A stretch of 64,000 nt of DNA from Neodiprion pinetum (Eukaryota > Arthropoda > Insecta > Hymenoptera > Diprionidae). Under the pieces are notes generated by a model. That model worked only from the letters and a program-made list of their open reading frames with translations, made no database searches and was not told the origin of the DNA. Shown piece after piece: positions 11,421-23,286 of this stretch (position 1 is its first letter; the number at the start of each line of letters is the position of its first letter). A program made the position numbers and the translations under genes. The stretch is from the NCBI RefSeq assembly GCF_021155775.2, contig NC_060232.1, positions 18,979,922 to 19,043,921 of the forward strand. Direction: 5' to 3'.

Positions 11421-11929
11421 AAGTTAAATAAAGTTACGCTTGAATAATTTTTTACAAGAAACGAGGTTTTGTTTCCTTGTTTGTTTTCATTGCGGAAAAA
11501 ATTATCTTGTTTGAAGCAACCTTCGAAACATTTAAAAAAATCAGTGGTTTATCACTTTTGGAATAAGGTGATTTGGTTTATTTTTCCGGGATCCGGCTGT
11601 TGTAGCCTTGCTGTCTATTCATACGTGATTTGTGATACGAAGACAGCCTTTTGTCAACGTATAAGGCATCAAGAGGCGCGGCAGCTACTCAGGCAAGTAG
11701 CACGATCTCTATAGGCGCTTGCTCTTGTTGATCTTCGCCCCCCTCCACTACGAAGCTCGAATCAGTGCGAGGTGCGGGTCCGTGCTCGTTTTCTACGACG
11801 AACATTCGAAACTTGGGAAAAATTTGGGATTGTGTAAATTATCGTGTAATTTTTTATGTTGCAGAGCTGTATTATATTGAGGTAAGTAATGGTGTAAATA
11901 ATGCATTTTTACCGTCGATTTTTACGGTA
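11421..11929. other. No gene seen
   Basis: AT-rich sequence of about 500 bp with short open frames only and no recognisable domain or clear repeat, apart from a GC-richer patch near 11640-11800. Confidence 0.4.
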
Positions 11930-12960
11930 TGTATAAAATAACCTCAATCAAAAATGTGTCGTTATTTACAGTGAGGGCTTTGTATTATTTGATCGCGGAA
12001 TAGATTAATTTTTTTCAATGATTAATTATTTTTTCTTTTTATATTCGTATAATGCTTTTTTCTATTTGCCTTTCTCATTATATAATCCTTATAAGAAACT
12101 CTTGTGCCACGTGCATACATAACCTCAATCGGTGTACGCGAAAAATTCTTTCTTATTCGACGTTATTTGTACGCGTACGACGTTTAATTATATTACTTCA
12201 ATGTGAAGTTATCGTGACAACACAAATATATATTTAAAAAAATATCCCCTTTTCGTATAGGCTTTGTATTATTTGATCACGACGAGATGAATTGATTTTT
12301 CTAAACTTTTTTATTTTTTTTATTTTTTATTTTTTTATCCGTATAAAAATAATATAATGGGAAACCCGAATGAAAGAAAAAAAAACCGTAGAAGCTGAAA
12401 TATAAAAAAATGTGTCGTCATTTGCTGTGTGGGCTTTGTATTATTTGATCATGGAACAGATTAGTTTTTTTTATTAATAATTTTGTTTTATTATAATCGT
12501 AGATATCAAGTTACCGTGACAATACGGATATATATATAATTGTTCAAAATATTTTGTATACTTTTTTTCTTAATTCCATTATTTTTGTTTTTATAAAGAT
12601 AATATATGAAGCGCTAATGAAAGAAAGGAATAAAGGAAAGAGACTAAAAAATACAAAAACCCGCACAAGTTCGAATATAAAAAAAATGTTTCCTCATTTG
12701 TTGTAGACTTTGTATTACTTGATCGTGGAATTGAATTTTTGAATTTTTTAATGTCATCGTTTTTTAAAAATATTTTTCCCGGGTTTCACTCGGTTATTCC
12801 CCTTATCTTCTTTCGCTAGCTTCCTCATTCTATTCTTCCGGTTGCTTTTTTCGTATTGTATCACCCTTATACGAAACTCTTGTGCCACGCGCATACCCGA
12901 CATTAATTGGTGTAGGCGGCAAATTTTGTTTCGTCTGTTGGTATTCGTAAGTCGATAGCT
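11930..12960. repeat. Degenerate dispersed repeats in AT-rich DNA
   Basis: The motif GGCTTTGTATTATTTGATC recurs with variation near 11977, 12262, 12431 and 12703, each followed by a T-rich tract. A second motif, GAAACTCTTGTGCCACG(T/C)GCATAC, occurs near 12095 and 12871, followed both times by TCAATCGGTGTA-like sequence. The spacing is irregular (about 170-290 bp). No gene is visible. Confidence 0.65.
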
Positions 12961-13128
12961 TATTATACGAGTATTTTTTACGTTTTCAAGATAACTTCAC
13001 ACTTAATACGAACATGTATGGTATTTTGGTCGTTTGACCGGAGTTCTTCTCTAACTTCAATCGGGATGGGATGAGTGAGTCAGAGGGTGAATAAATAAAT
13101 AACACAATTTCGCGGGAAAGACAAGACG

Positions 13129-13179
13129 CTTGCTTCGGCATAAAAACCCTCACGGTGCAGAGGGAAAAGCCGAAGCAAG
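13129..13179. repeat. Strong short hairpin
   Basis: CTTGCTTCGGC at 13129-13139 pairs perfectly with GCCGAAGCAAG at 13169-13179, and inside it CCCTC pairs with GAGGG. The stem is 11 bp plus 5 bp. No run of T follows and no function is evident. Confidence 0.7.
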
Positions 13180-14008
13180 ACCAGTGTTTATTAACTGCAA
13201 ATCAGATCATCATAAAACAGGATAATACAGCCGCTGGTGCGTTTCTTGTCAACTAGATTGAATGATCATTCAATGATCTTAAGCCAACTTATCTAAGTCT
13301 CCATGAGAAACCGTGCTCCGCAACTTCCACGCACTCGTGGAAGCAGGGAGTGTGGAGCGTCAAGGTGGCCCAATGCCGTGCAAACAGCGGTCCCGACGTC
13401 TCGAGAACCAACGCTGAAGTGCAATGACGCTCGCCCGGGAGACGGACACCCCCGGCCCAACCGGAGGGTGAACCACGTCTCCCCCGACCGTGTTAAACGG
13501 ATAAATCTTAAAACTACGCGAGACGAAATAATCGACGCGCGTGTCTAAGGAAAACCTAACGCGTCCTACCTATTCGAGCGCTCGAGACTAACTAACTTGC
13601 GCTGCGCCCTCACCGGCCAAGCGAACGTATGTGACGGCCGATTCGAGTATCGGCCCACGAATTTCTGACGTGGGCAATAAGTACGTAATTTGAATTACTA
13701 TAACGTTGAACTACTCGTCATGTGGAATAAGAAAGTAAATCTACTGTTGTGACTCTTTAGTCACCGTATACGTGGTAAATAGGTGCAACATACAAATATA
13801 ACGAAACTAAAGTATTTGCTGTGATAAATTTACAAACTAATATAATAATAGTAAAGTGGCGCGAACATATGGATATGTTAAAAACAATTTCTATTTTAAA
13901 AGCAATTTATAGGAAAAGTAAGTTTCTATCTAACTCATTGATTTAATTTTTCCCCGCCCTATAAATCTATTTATAGTTGCGATCGGAATATCAAGAAAGA
14001 GAATTAGC
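13180..14008. other. GC-richer block, no gene recognised
   Basis: 13300-13680 is markedly richer in G and C than its surroundings and has an open frame at 13303-13548 (81 codons, Arg/Pro-rich, no domain). It may be a remnant of a repeat or an LTR. I found no partner copy in the window. The remainder to 14008 is AT-rich. Confidence 0.35.
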
Positions 14009-16283
14009 GTGAAAAAAATTGTTTCCTTTTTTTTAGTAAGGCAAGATGTAAATGTTATGGAAGTTAACTTAGTCGAAGTTGCACTGCGTTCTGCTCGTAC
14101 ACATGAAAATCTACGAAGCTCTAAGAAGCAATTTCTCTTCTACAGATGGAGTCACGCAAAAGAAAAAGTGATTCTCAAATTTGTAGCCGGCAACGACGAC
14201 GTCGAATCGCAACAATTATTCAGCAGTGGGAAATTCATTCTGAACCCGCTAGTGGATTAACCGAGTTGTCTCCGACAAACACGATTATCGACACATTACC
14301 CTGTCCAAAAAAGATTGAACTAGCATACTCAAATGATTCGCCTGATTCTCTAACATCTTCTGAAGATAATTCTATCTCAATACAAGCTGTAAATAATTCT
14401 TTTCGAATGGATAATCATCCGAGCAGTGACGAAAATCCGCATAACGATGGAAATATAACTTCCGTTGTTGAAGTTCCCGGAACGGAAACATTGGTAGACT
14501 CTTCGCAGATTGCCGATTATGTTAAGACGAAGTTAGATGTATGGGCTGTTAACGAAAAAAAATCGCATGACAGCTTAAGAAAATTACTCAACTTGTTAAA
14601 ATTTGTCCCAAGCCTATCAACAGCTTTACCAAGCGATCCTCGTACTTTACTCCAGACTACGAATCGAACCGATATTCGGGAAGTTTTTCCGGGAGAGTAC
14701 TACTATTGCGGACTTGCCTCAAGTATTCAGGACATTTGCAATAGAATTGAAAATCTAAAAGTTGATGAAATAGCTATTTCTATAAATATCGATGGGGTCC
14801 CGTCAATCAAGTCTTCTACCGCGGCGCTTTGGCCGATTTTGGGAAATATTATGCCGTACAAAGAAGTTTTTATGATTGGAGTGTACTACGGCCACAAGAA
14901 GCCTCAAGATGCGAATATTTATTTAAAAGAATTTGTCGAAGAGGCCATTGAGTTGTCCACCAATGGCATTATAGTTGGCGGAAAAAAATTACAACTTCTC
15001 AATTCGTTTTATCGTTTGTGATGCTCCTGCAAAATCATTTATTTAGTGCGTGAAAAATTTCAACGGATTTCATAGCTGCACTAAATGTGTCGAAAGGAAG
15101 AACAAAAAAAAATCGCATGTGTTTCCCCAAATTAAATGCTAAACGGTGAACAGATGAAGATTTTTTGAACTATAGCGATCAGAAGTACCATGAAAGAAGA
15201 ACGTGTCTCGACTCTATACCGGGATTGGGATTGGTATCTAATGTAAGTTTAGATTACATGCATTCAATTCTGCTGGGTATTGTTAAAAAAATGTTAACGT
15301 TGTAGATTCATGGCGAAATCAACTACAGACTCGGTCGTTTACAAATTCTAAAAATATCGAAATGGCTTATAAATGATACGAGGCCATTTATTCCACAAGA
15401 TTTTGGTCGAAGACCACAGTCGTTGGAGTTCTTGAAGGAATGGAAAGCTACCGAGTTTCAACAATTTCTTTTATATACGGGGCCAATCGTTTTGAGAAAG
15501 ATTTTGCCAAAAGATATGTACAATCACTTGATGACGCTCCATGTTTTGATAAGAATATTCTGCGATGTGGAGCAGCATCAAAATAAGTTGAACTACGCAA
15601 CACAACCGCGAAACACTTTATTAAGTCATTTGCTAAACTATACGGCGTCCATCACTTGACGCACAACGTGCATGGCATTATCCACTTCGTAGAAGATGCG
15701 AAGTTACACGGATCTATTGAGAAGTTTAGTGCCTTTAAATTCGAAAATTTTATGCAAACATTAAAACCTATGATACGCAAATCAGAAAAAACCATTGCAA
15801 CAAATCGCTCGGCGCTGCGGCGAAATTCAAAAAATGAAAACTGCATGTTCACAGTACGCTCAAGACATGAACGATAATTTGGTACCTGTTGGCACTTCTC
15901 TTCATGTAGAAGGCCCACTACCTGATAACTGCAGAAATCCACAGTATAAAGTCATTCAATCATCGAACTTTACTATTAGAACTAATGGGAATGCCGATAG
16001 TTGCTGTGTTCTGAAAAACGGTGATATGATTGACGTTCAGAATATAGCTTTCTGTCACGAAACTCAAAAATTTGTGATAATAGGAAAACAACTCACAACC
16101 AAGGAAGATTTTTTTACTATTCCATGCCCATCATCATTGCTAGGAATACATAAAGTGAAATATACACGCATTGAAAGATTGACCATACACCCACTCAGTG
16201 ATATTACGAAAAAGTGTGTAAAGCTCCCACACAAATCAACATTCGTTGTTTTCCCATTTCTCCATGATAATAATTCAGTTTAA
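14009..16283 (+). pseudogene. Tnp2/CACTA-like transposase relic
   Basis: A start at 14146 (ATGGAGTC, directly after TCTTCTACAG, a plausible splice acceptor) opens 291 codons with a basic N-terminus (RKRKSDSQ, RQRRRR) and later INIDGVPSIKSS and LWPILG. Beyond the stop at 15021 the protein continues in other frames: FHSCTKCVERK, SLDYMHSILLGIVKK (about 15255), PIVLRKILPKDMYNHLMTLH (about 15480), HNVHGIIHFVEDAKL and FSAFKFENFMQTLK (about 15665-15770), and a C-terminal part to 16283 (VIIGKQLTTKEDFF). The LDYMH and HNVH...FENF blocks resemble the transposase family related to plant En/Spm (DUF4218/Tnp2-like). Several frameshifts make it inactive, although some breaks could be introns. Confidence 0.65.
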
Positions 16284-17177
16284 TCAAGTGTATAGGGGTT
16301 CGTGTTGTATCTTTTTTCGTCGCTATTACTAAATATTTAGAATTCAAAACACTTGAGAACCAGAAGTCCATTGCATTAGTTAGTCGTTGGATAATGTTCG
16401 GATGTAGGTGAATTGGAATCATACAGTTAAGCAATGAGTACACATCGTCCATCTTGACATTCATCGGGAATACTGAAATCTCAAATTTTCAGGTCTCTCA
16501 AAGATGGCATCTAATCGATATGCGGTTATTGAATTCAAAGATGGCGTTAGTCTTGCTACGGAAAAATGGATGACACCTCGGAAAACGCATTGTTACTGGC
16601 CTCCATAAAAAAACTAATCGAGATTATTGAAGGCTGTTGAGAATCAAGAGGACGTTACCGAAAACTGGCCTCAGCACGATATTATAAAAATATTGGCTTC
16701 GACGAGTACGTTTAACCAATTTCAAATTAAATTTCATGCTTGTATGCCAATGCATATTTAAAAAACGATTGTACAAGCCAATATGTAGAAATCATTATGA
16801 TTGTACAAATCGCTAGTCATTATTATTATTTTTTTTTTTCAAAACAATTAATTACAAAATATACTCGTTATCTTTTTCAGAAACATTTAAGCGTGGACAA
16901 ACTAAATGTACATAGGCTTTAGTAATGTCTGATATTAACACTGATTCGGAGCGTGATAATATTGGATCAAAAAAATCGACTCAGTCGTCTGTTATCATTA
17001 GACCATTTCCCCCGATTGACATCGAGGGTGCAGCATGCTTCTCCAGTGGTAATGAAGATTTGGATATCGAAACGATAAAAAAAAAGTGCACTGAAAACTA
17101 GCGTACGGTCAAATACAAAGGATCCAATTTCTTCTATAAACAAACCGTCCGTCATTGAGGGAACCGTACAATCGTAT

Positions 17178-17458
17178 TGTTACAAAGGGTGAAATCACCC
17201 GTTTTGCCCCCTTTTCAATGATCTTGTAGTCATCATAGATAAAAGACGTTTATAAACCTCTTATGTCTTTCAAAAGAATAAGGTTGCTGCGTCAACCAAC
17301 ATCATTGTAAAAACAGTATTGTTTCAGACTTAAAACGAGAAAACACATATTTCGCAATTCAAGCTTTTTTACAACATTTTATTCACGCTTTTGATTTTGA
17401 CTTGATAATTAAACTCGCGGATCCATATTTTATTTCCGTAACGTCGAAGAACGTAACA
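17178..17458 (+). repeat. 5' LTR of the Gypsy-like element
   Basis: This LTR starts TGTTAC and ends GTAACA, a perfect 6 bp terminal inversion. It aligns along its length with 20394-20672 with few differences. Confidence 0.92.
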
Positions 17459-17478
17459 TTGGTGTCAGAAGCGGGATC
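17459..17478 (+). promoter_or_regulatory. Primer binding site
   Basis: TTGGTGTCAGAAGCGGGATC starts immediately after the 5' LTR. TGGTGTCAGAAG-type sequences at this place are typical tRNA primer sites of Gypsy elements. I have not identified the tRNA. Confidence 0.75.
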
Positions 17479-17524
17479 TTGAGTTTCTTTTTAATCGAGT
17501 CAATTCAGTGCGCGAACTATAACT

Positions 17525-19094
17525 ATGAGCAATAGTCGTAAGACACGCTCACGTCGAAGGGAAAGTGGCGGAGAAGAACCTTCCATTATGGAAAATCCGC
17601 GGGTTCCCGAGACAATCTCATCACCTTCAGTGGACCCTCTTCCAATTTCTTCGGCGGTCTCTCAGATGGATCTGCTGAAGATCATGTCCCAACAACAGGA
17701 AGCCGCTGAACGTGATCAACAGCAACTTCACCAGCTGCTGCTCGATCAACAAGAGCAGCGAAAAAGAGAACAAGAACAACGAGAAAGGGAACTTGCCTCT
17801 CAGTTGGAGCAGCGAAAAAAAGAACAAGAACAACGAGAAAGGGAAATTGCCTCTCAGTTGGAGCAGCGGAGGCTTGATAGAGAAGCTCAAGAACGATCCG
17901 AGACCAGTCTTCATGAACTGTTCCGGACGACTGTGGCAGCTCTTCAGGCTTTCCATCAGATGAACGGCTTAGGAAAACCGGCTGTCACCCCTCGAGGTTC
18001 CAGAGTCGCTACTCCGCTTCCCTCTCCTGTTCCCTCTCCTGTTCCCGTTCCCGCTGTTCGGGAGGTCCAACATCCAGGACGGTTCCAGGATGTTCGAGAC
18101 TCAAGGTCTGTGCCTTTTATTAGGGGAATAAATGAATCCCCAATTTTTAGAACAACAGTAAATAATGAGGTTGGCTTTTCCGAGCCTCTGTCTCAGGTTC
18201 AAACTCGTTATTCTCATTTAAGTCAATTAAATAATTCAAAATTTCCTGGGGTTGCTTCCTTTAAAACCGCCAATTTCTGATGGAAAGATTCCATGGGCAG
18301 CTTATGAACGTCAATTTAACACAATTGCAAAGCATAATCAGTGGGACTCCGCCATGAGGGCCCACAGCCTTGCCTCTTGTCTTCGAACGCCGGCTTTGGA
18401 TGTTTTAACGGCATTGTCTGAAGAAGAAATTTCCGATCATGAAAAACTTAGCTTCGCGCTTAAATTGAGATACGGAAATGACCATCTGACAAAATTGTAC
18501 ACAGCTCAATTATAGACTAGAAGACAAGGACGAGACGAAGACCTCGCATCACTTAGCTAAGATATTGAACGGCTTTCTCGTGTAGCTTTGCCAGACCACG
18601 AGCCGTCTCGTAATTTATTAGCGACCCAAGCTTTCTTGAACGCAATTAGTGATCCAGAATCGGGTCTCACTTCTCAACGAGAGGCAACGGCCAAAGCCCT
18701 TGAGGTGGAGGCAATGCGAAAAAAATATTTTGGGTTGAGCAAGCTTCGTCGGATTGAGGTGTCCAAAAACACCTCAGAAAGACGAGGTTTTAAGCACTCG
18801 GAAGAGTCAAAGCCTCAAAATTACAGAAATAATAATAATAACAAGTATTATAATCGTGAAAATCGTGGTTCTCTTCAGAATCAGAGTAACAAACACGAAA
18901 TTAGAGGCGCAGTTACGACAGATCAAACTGTAGTAACTTGTTTATTTTGTCATAAAATAGGACATGATGCCAATCATTGCTTTTTACTTAAAAGGAATAG
19001 TAGAGAAATGATTCAAAACTCGCATTCAGATTCCTATAATTGGCGAAGAAGAGATATAGAGGTTGGGAAAGAAAATCCTCAATCCTCAAACTAA
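17525..19094 (+). pseudogene. Gypsy-type gag with CCHC zinc knuckle
   Basis: 17525-18280 encodes 251 residues: a basic N-terminus, a long Gln/Glu/Arg coiled-coil (residues about 55-120, with an internal tandem duplication of an EQEQREREL-type unit) and a Pro/Val-rich linker. A frameshift near 18260 moves to the capsid-like part (DGKIPWAAYERQFN, LASCLRTPALDVL). That part has in-frame stops after AAQL-like TAQL (18513-18515) and at about 18558, then continues to 19094 with the knuckle CLFCHKIGHDANHCF. Gag packages the RNA. This copy cannot be translated in one piece. Confidence 0.85.
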
Positions 19095-19196
19095 CTCTTC
19101 GTCTGAGGCTGGTTTGAGGAACTAGTTTCAGACGTTTTTATATAAAATTATCATTGGAGTTAACTTCTTTCTTTGAATTATTTTGGTTATGCGTGA

Positions 19197-19607
19197 CAGG
19201 CATTCCCAACCTATTTTATTGCCTGTCAGGGAAATGAAACTCGTCGAAGGTTAGGTAGTTTTCGCGACTTCGAATCTCTTTTATTGAGGAAAAATTTTGA
19301 TCTTCTCATTCGCTTGTCTGAACTCAGAGTGGATTTAATTGTTTATTTGCGAGTTTCCCCAGAAACTTCTTTCGCTCGAGTTAGTTCCCGTTCCCGTGAG
19401 GAGGAATCGAGCATTTCTTTAGAGCTACTCAGAACTATTCATGAGGTTCATGAGGATTGGCTAGTAAATCAAACCTTTTCTTCTTTATCGGCTCCTGTTT
19501 TGGTTATAAATGCAGAAGCTACAGCCGACCAAGTTTTTCTAGAACCTTTTTCTCTGGAATCGAGTTTTGTGTCGGATAGGCTTTGGTTTCTTTTGGAATG
19601 TGAATAG
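19197..19607 (+). pseudogene. Deoxynucleoside kinase C-terminal fragment captured in an LTR element
   Basis: From about codon 19305 the frame reads SELRVDLIVYLRVSPE, then REEESSISLELLR and IHEVHEDWL, then APVLVINAEATADQ. This series is the second half of the deoxynucleoside kinase/TK2 family: the strand before the LR-SPE loop, the Arg-rich lid with its EE, the HE-HEDWL helix and the last strand with D/N-A. The P-loop half (GxxxxGKS/T) is absent; only about 100 bp separate it from gag. The frame is open from 19197 to the stop at 19605-19607, with no clear ATG before the conserved part. A complete enzyme would be roughly 250 residues, so this fragment should not phosphorylate nucleosides alone. 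It looks like a host sequence transduced between gag and the 3' LTR. Confidence 0.75.
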
Positions 19608-20380
19608 AGCCACGATTATTTTTCGAGGTCGATGAGCGATTGCTTGATTTTCACATTTTATTAACCTTAAGTGTCAGTTTTTGTGAGCACTTTTTCAGGT
19701 TATTTGACACAGCCTTTTCCTTCCAATCTTCCCCGATTCCTGAGGATGACTGGTGGCCTTATTTTAAAGAAATACACAGAAATGATTCAGATAAGATCGT
19801 TTCTTTTCTTTTAAATACATATTTAATTTATTATATTCATGTATTTTCCCAAATTCACTTAGTGAATTAGAATTGTTATACCATCACTTACACTTGTCCT
19901 GCCAAAACTCTGGGGTGAGCTGCTTCTAAAGAAGTTTAGGATCAGTCACCCATCTATTTCCCTATTTCCTGTGAAAAGGAGTCTGTTTTTATCCTGTTTG
20001 GTCCTGGAATTTTCGGTTCCCGTCTCGATGTTTTCACCCGAACCTGTTTTGTTTGGACAATCCTTCATGAAGAGGATTGGATTTCTTTTCGACATCGATC
20101 TGGACCGTTGGTGATAACTTCGAATTCATGAAGCCACATAACACTTAATAACACTTACCTTTATGAAACAAGGCACATAAATTTTTGAAATTATTTAACA
20201 CTCAACTATCTGCTCAAGGTTTTCTGTGGTTTACCTTGAGACTGTGGGCAAATGCCAGATAGTAAAAAAGGGAGTCTTTAAATTTTTAGAGCCACAGCTC
20301 CAACTCACCTTTGAGCACTGACTGCTAGATCACTTTTATAATTGTTTCATCTTTCCCGAGTTGGGACGACTCTTTTTCTC
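19608..20380 (+). other. Untranslated or unrecognised 3' part of the LTR element
   Basis: Short open frames occur (19640-19870, 76 codons, containing PEDDWWPYFKEIHRND; another near 19960-20120), but none matches pol or env. It may be captured host 3' sequence together with element 3' UTR. Confidence 0.5.
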
Positions 20381-20393
20381 GGGGGGGGAGTAG
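20381..20393 (+). promoter_or_regulatory. Polypurine tract
   Basis: GGGGGGGGAGTAG ends directly at the TG of the 3' LTR. A purine run in this position primes plus-strand DNA synthesis. Confidence 0.8.
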
Positions 20394-20672
20394 TGTTACA
20401 AAGGGTGAAATCACCCGTTTTTCCCCCTTTTCAATGATCTGGTAGTCATCATAGATAAAAAACGTTTATAAACCTCTTATGTCTTTCAAAAGAATAAGGT
20501 TGCTGCGTCAACCAACATTATTGTAAAAACAGTCTTGTTTCAGACTTAAAACGAGAAACACATATTTCGCAATTAAAGCTTTTTCACAATATTTTATTCA
20601 CGCTTTTGATTTTGACTTGATAAACAAACTCGCGGATCCATATTTATTTCCGTAAGGTCAAAGAACGTTACA
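20394..20672 (+). repeat. 3' LTR of the Gypsy-like element
   Basis: Partner of 17178-17458. It differs by single-base changes and small indels (CGTTACA in place of CGTAACA at the end), then is followed by the GTAT duplication. Confidence 0.92.
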
Positions 20673-21164
20673 GTATTTAACGCTTGAAAAGCTTAACGGT
20701 ACGTAGCAAGTCAATTAAAAAAATTGTAAACTTTTATAATAGTAGTGTATTGCCCATTTTACGCTATATTCTCATCATTTTTATAAATTGGATTAAAACA
20801 ATCCTGACAGCACTGGCTAAGTGCGATCTGAAAAAAGATGCTCTAGCAGCCGAGGTTTGGAATATAGGACTAATATTGGCAGCGAAGACTACCGATGAAG
20901 AAATTGATAAAACCGAGAGTCAAATTCTGAAAGCTTTTCCTTTGAAGAAAGAAGCCGATTTGGCGGAAGTTAAACAACGTCTATCGACTGACGCAAATTA
21001 CAAGAATACTATGGTGAGAGTAACAATATTTGTTGTAGTGCCGTTAATTTTGTACATGTAATTTGAATGTGTTCTTTCTGCACATTTCAGATATTTTTTT
21101 CTGCCAAAATATTCTGAAAATAAATATTTCAATCGGCAGTGCACTTGGTAAATTTCTATATAAA

Positions 21165-21720
21165 GTATTCCACGCCAAATCAACCACATCCGAACCTTAT
21201 TTTTCTATTTTTGGCTCAATATTTTTCCAGTTGTTATATCTATTGAAAGAACCTCTGTATTTTTTTCAGAATTTTTCGTCCATCCACTCATGAGTTGTGA
21301 TTTTTTTTTTCAATTGTCTATAACTAGCCGAAAAATCGTCCAAATAAATATTTTGATTTTTTTTTTTCAAAAAGTAAAAAAAAGTGGCCAAATTAACTAT
21401 TTTTCAAACTAGTTTCACCGCGGTTATGCTGTTCCTTCTATTGTTTTGTAATTCAAAAAGAAAAAAATTAATATTTCAAAATAATTAATCATTTTTTCAT
21501 TATCGCATTTGAAAAGTACGGTAAAAAACTAACCATTCAAGGAAAAGGAAGTTTAATTGGGTCTATTTTTTGGGAAGTTATATACAAATGAAATAAAGTC
21601 ACACCTCACGAGTGGATGGACAAAAAATTCTGAAAAAATGCAGCGGTTCTTTCAATGGGTATAATAACTGAACAAATATTGAGCCAAAAATAAAAAAGTA
21701 AGGTTTGAAAGTGGAATACC
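21165..21720. mobile_element. Foldback element with 115-130 bp arms
   Basis: 21165-21294 and 21604-21720 are inverted copies: GTATTCCAC at the outer ends, TTTTTGGCTCAATATTT in the middle, and TCCATCCACTC(A/G)TGAG at the inner ends. The AT-rich spacer of about 310 bp has no gene. Both ends abut TATATA. It is probably a non-autonomous DNA transposon; the family is unknown. Confidence 0.8.
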
Positions 21721-22942
21721 TCGTATATATATATATATGCCAAATCACCGAGGTTTTAACGCGACCCCTTTTAATTTAGCTTCACATACGTTTTTGTACT
21801 AACTAAAAGAAGTGTTGATGATTTACTTTATATGCTCATAATTTGGGCATTGATGACTCAAATTTGATTTTGTTTTTGTTGAAATGTTGGGTGTTTTTTT
21901 CAAATAAAAAAAAAAAAAATACTAAAACTTTATAAGAAGTGTTGTTGACCTCAATTCTTACATTTTTGGTGATTTGCGATTGTTTTTTAGAGTGTTATAG
22001 TCTTTTTTTGAAGTGATATGTAAAAGAACACCTAATTCTACGTATTTTGTGTAAGTTTCCTCATGATATTCCATCTCGTTATAGTTTTTTTTTTATTTCG
22101 AATGTTTCAAAAAAAAATTTTTTTTTTAAAGCCCATAGCATTTAATAATGTATCAAAAAAACATTTTTTCAGGATAAAATCATTAAAAAAAATTTTTTTT
22201 CGATAAATTACCAAATGCCATGGGATGTTAAATGATATATATATATATATATATATAGAATGGAACAATAAAATCCAATTTAGCAAGTGTTTGACCCGAC
22301 CCAGTTTTGAAGAAACGCTTTTTTTTCTCATTTTTTCGCATTTTTCCAGTCTTTTCATACCCCTACTTACTGATTTCTCTAGCAATTCATATTTCAAACC
22401 TATCATACAGTTGGATCATCTCTGTGAGTGAAAACAATGTGCCCTGCTGTGGTGATTTGGGATCGAAAGTTTCTTGTCCAAGATTTAGGTGTTAAATTTG
22501 TGAAAAACTTAGAAAAACGTAATTATTTCTGCAGTTCTTGAGGATATTGATGTGTCGCCATCAGTGGACGTTTAAGTAACTTATAGCGTTGAGAAATAGA
22601 GCTGAAAGCATTCAATTTCTTTTTTTCATGTCTCTAGATACTTCCTTAAACCGAGATATGCTTATTTGAATTCGGTGAGAAAATCGAAATACGAAATCTG
22701 TGAACCATATAGTCGAATTTTTTCATTTTTTTTTATTTTTAACTGCAGTTTAATTCGTGACGTCACGGAAACTTCTTCGAAATAAATACATTGATAGTTT
22801 TGAAATGAATAACTGTAATCTGTTGCCCTTTTTTGTAATTCTTTTGTTTCATCCCCGGAAACTCATTCCTGAAAAATTTATATCCATGCACAAAACTACA
22901 TTGTGACTTTTGTCATAGAAAATACTATTTTGTTTTGATTGC
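21721..22942. other. AT-rich region, no gene
   Basis: Contains T and A homopolymer runs, a (TA)n microsatellite at about 22236-22256 and only short frames. No domain was recognised. Confidence 0.5.
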
Positions 22943-23201
22943 GACCGTATCGCAAGAGACCGTTACAGAGAGTGAAGATTTACAGAGCGAGAGAACACAT
23001 AGATTATACACATACATGACTTCGAGACAGTAGACAATACATGAGATACAGCTGATAGGTTTTGAGTCGCGACACGGGCAAGAGGCGAGATTTGACGCAG
23101 AGACGGCAAGTAAACATTGCACGCGAGTGTGCGTACATGTGCGAGGACGATTTTGAGTGTCGCGAGACACACATTTAACTATTCGATACTTTGCCGAAAC
23201 A
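22943..23201 (-). repeat. 3' LTR of the BEL element
   Basis: Matches 29010-29268 base for base over long stretches. On the element strand it begins TGTTTCGGCAAAG, just after a G-rich tract (GAAGCGGGCGGTA) that could be the polypurine tract. Confidence 0.88.
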
Positions 23202-23286
23202 TACCGCCCGCTTCGCTATCGGTAACGATCGCGAAATTATATTACCGCCCGCCGTGCGTTATTCATTCTTAGAGTCAATAATTGTC

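Larger units (their letters stand above)
17178..20672 (+). mobile_element. Gypsy-like LTR retrotransposon with gag and a kinase fragment, no pol
   Basis: Two LTRs of 281 and 279 bp, both starting TGTTACAAAGGG and ending ACA, enclose a 3.5 kb element. GTAT flanks both sides (17174-17177 and 20673-20676), and removing the element with one GTAT restores the host exon frame. A primer-binding-site-like sequence follows the 5' LTR and a G-rich polypurine tract precedes the 3' LTR. Coding content is gag with a CCHC knuckle, then a deoxynucleoside-kinase-like fragment. No protease, RT or integrase is visible, so the element would depend on proteins from a relative. Confidence 0.9.
16504..21061 (+). 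pseudogene. DUF4806-type gene split by an LTR element
   Basis: Parts: 16504 onward reads MASNRYAVIEFKDGV and THCYWPP, the typical N-terminal module. A later exon at 16924-17177 reads MSDINTDSERDN and ends IEGTVQSY. After the LTR insertion the frame continues YLTLEKLNG and meets a GTACGT splice donor near 20697. A further exon follows CCTGACAG (about 20811) with EVWNIGLILAAKTTDEE and KAFPLKKEADLAEVKQRL, matching the DUF4806 pattern. In-frame stops (for example at 17100) show decay. Such proteins commonly sit beside the Tnp2-like transposase in insect elements, so both probably belong to one DNA transposon. That pairing is inference. Confidence 0.6.

Noticed and set aside
14009..14260. 83-codon frame before the Tnp2-like transposase
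   Set aside because: It overlaps the real frame at 14146 in another frame, and a splice acceptor precedes that start.
19640..19870. 76-codon frame after the kinase fragment
   Set aside because: No match to the last part of dNK or to pol or env; mentioned only as unassigned 3' sequence.
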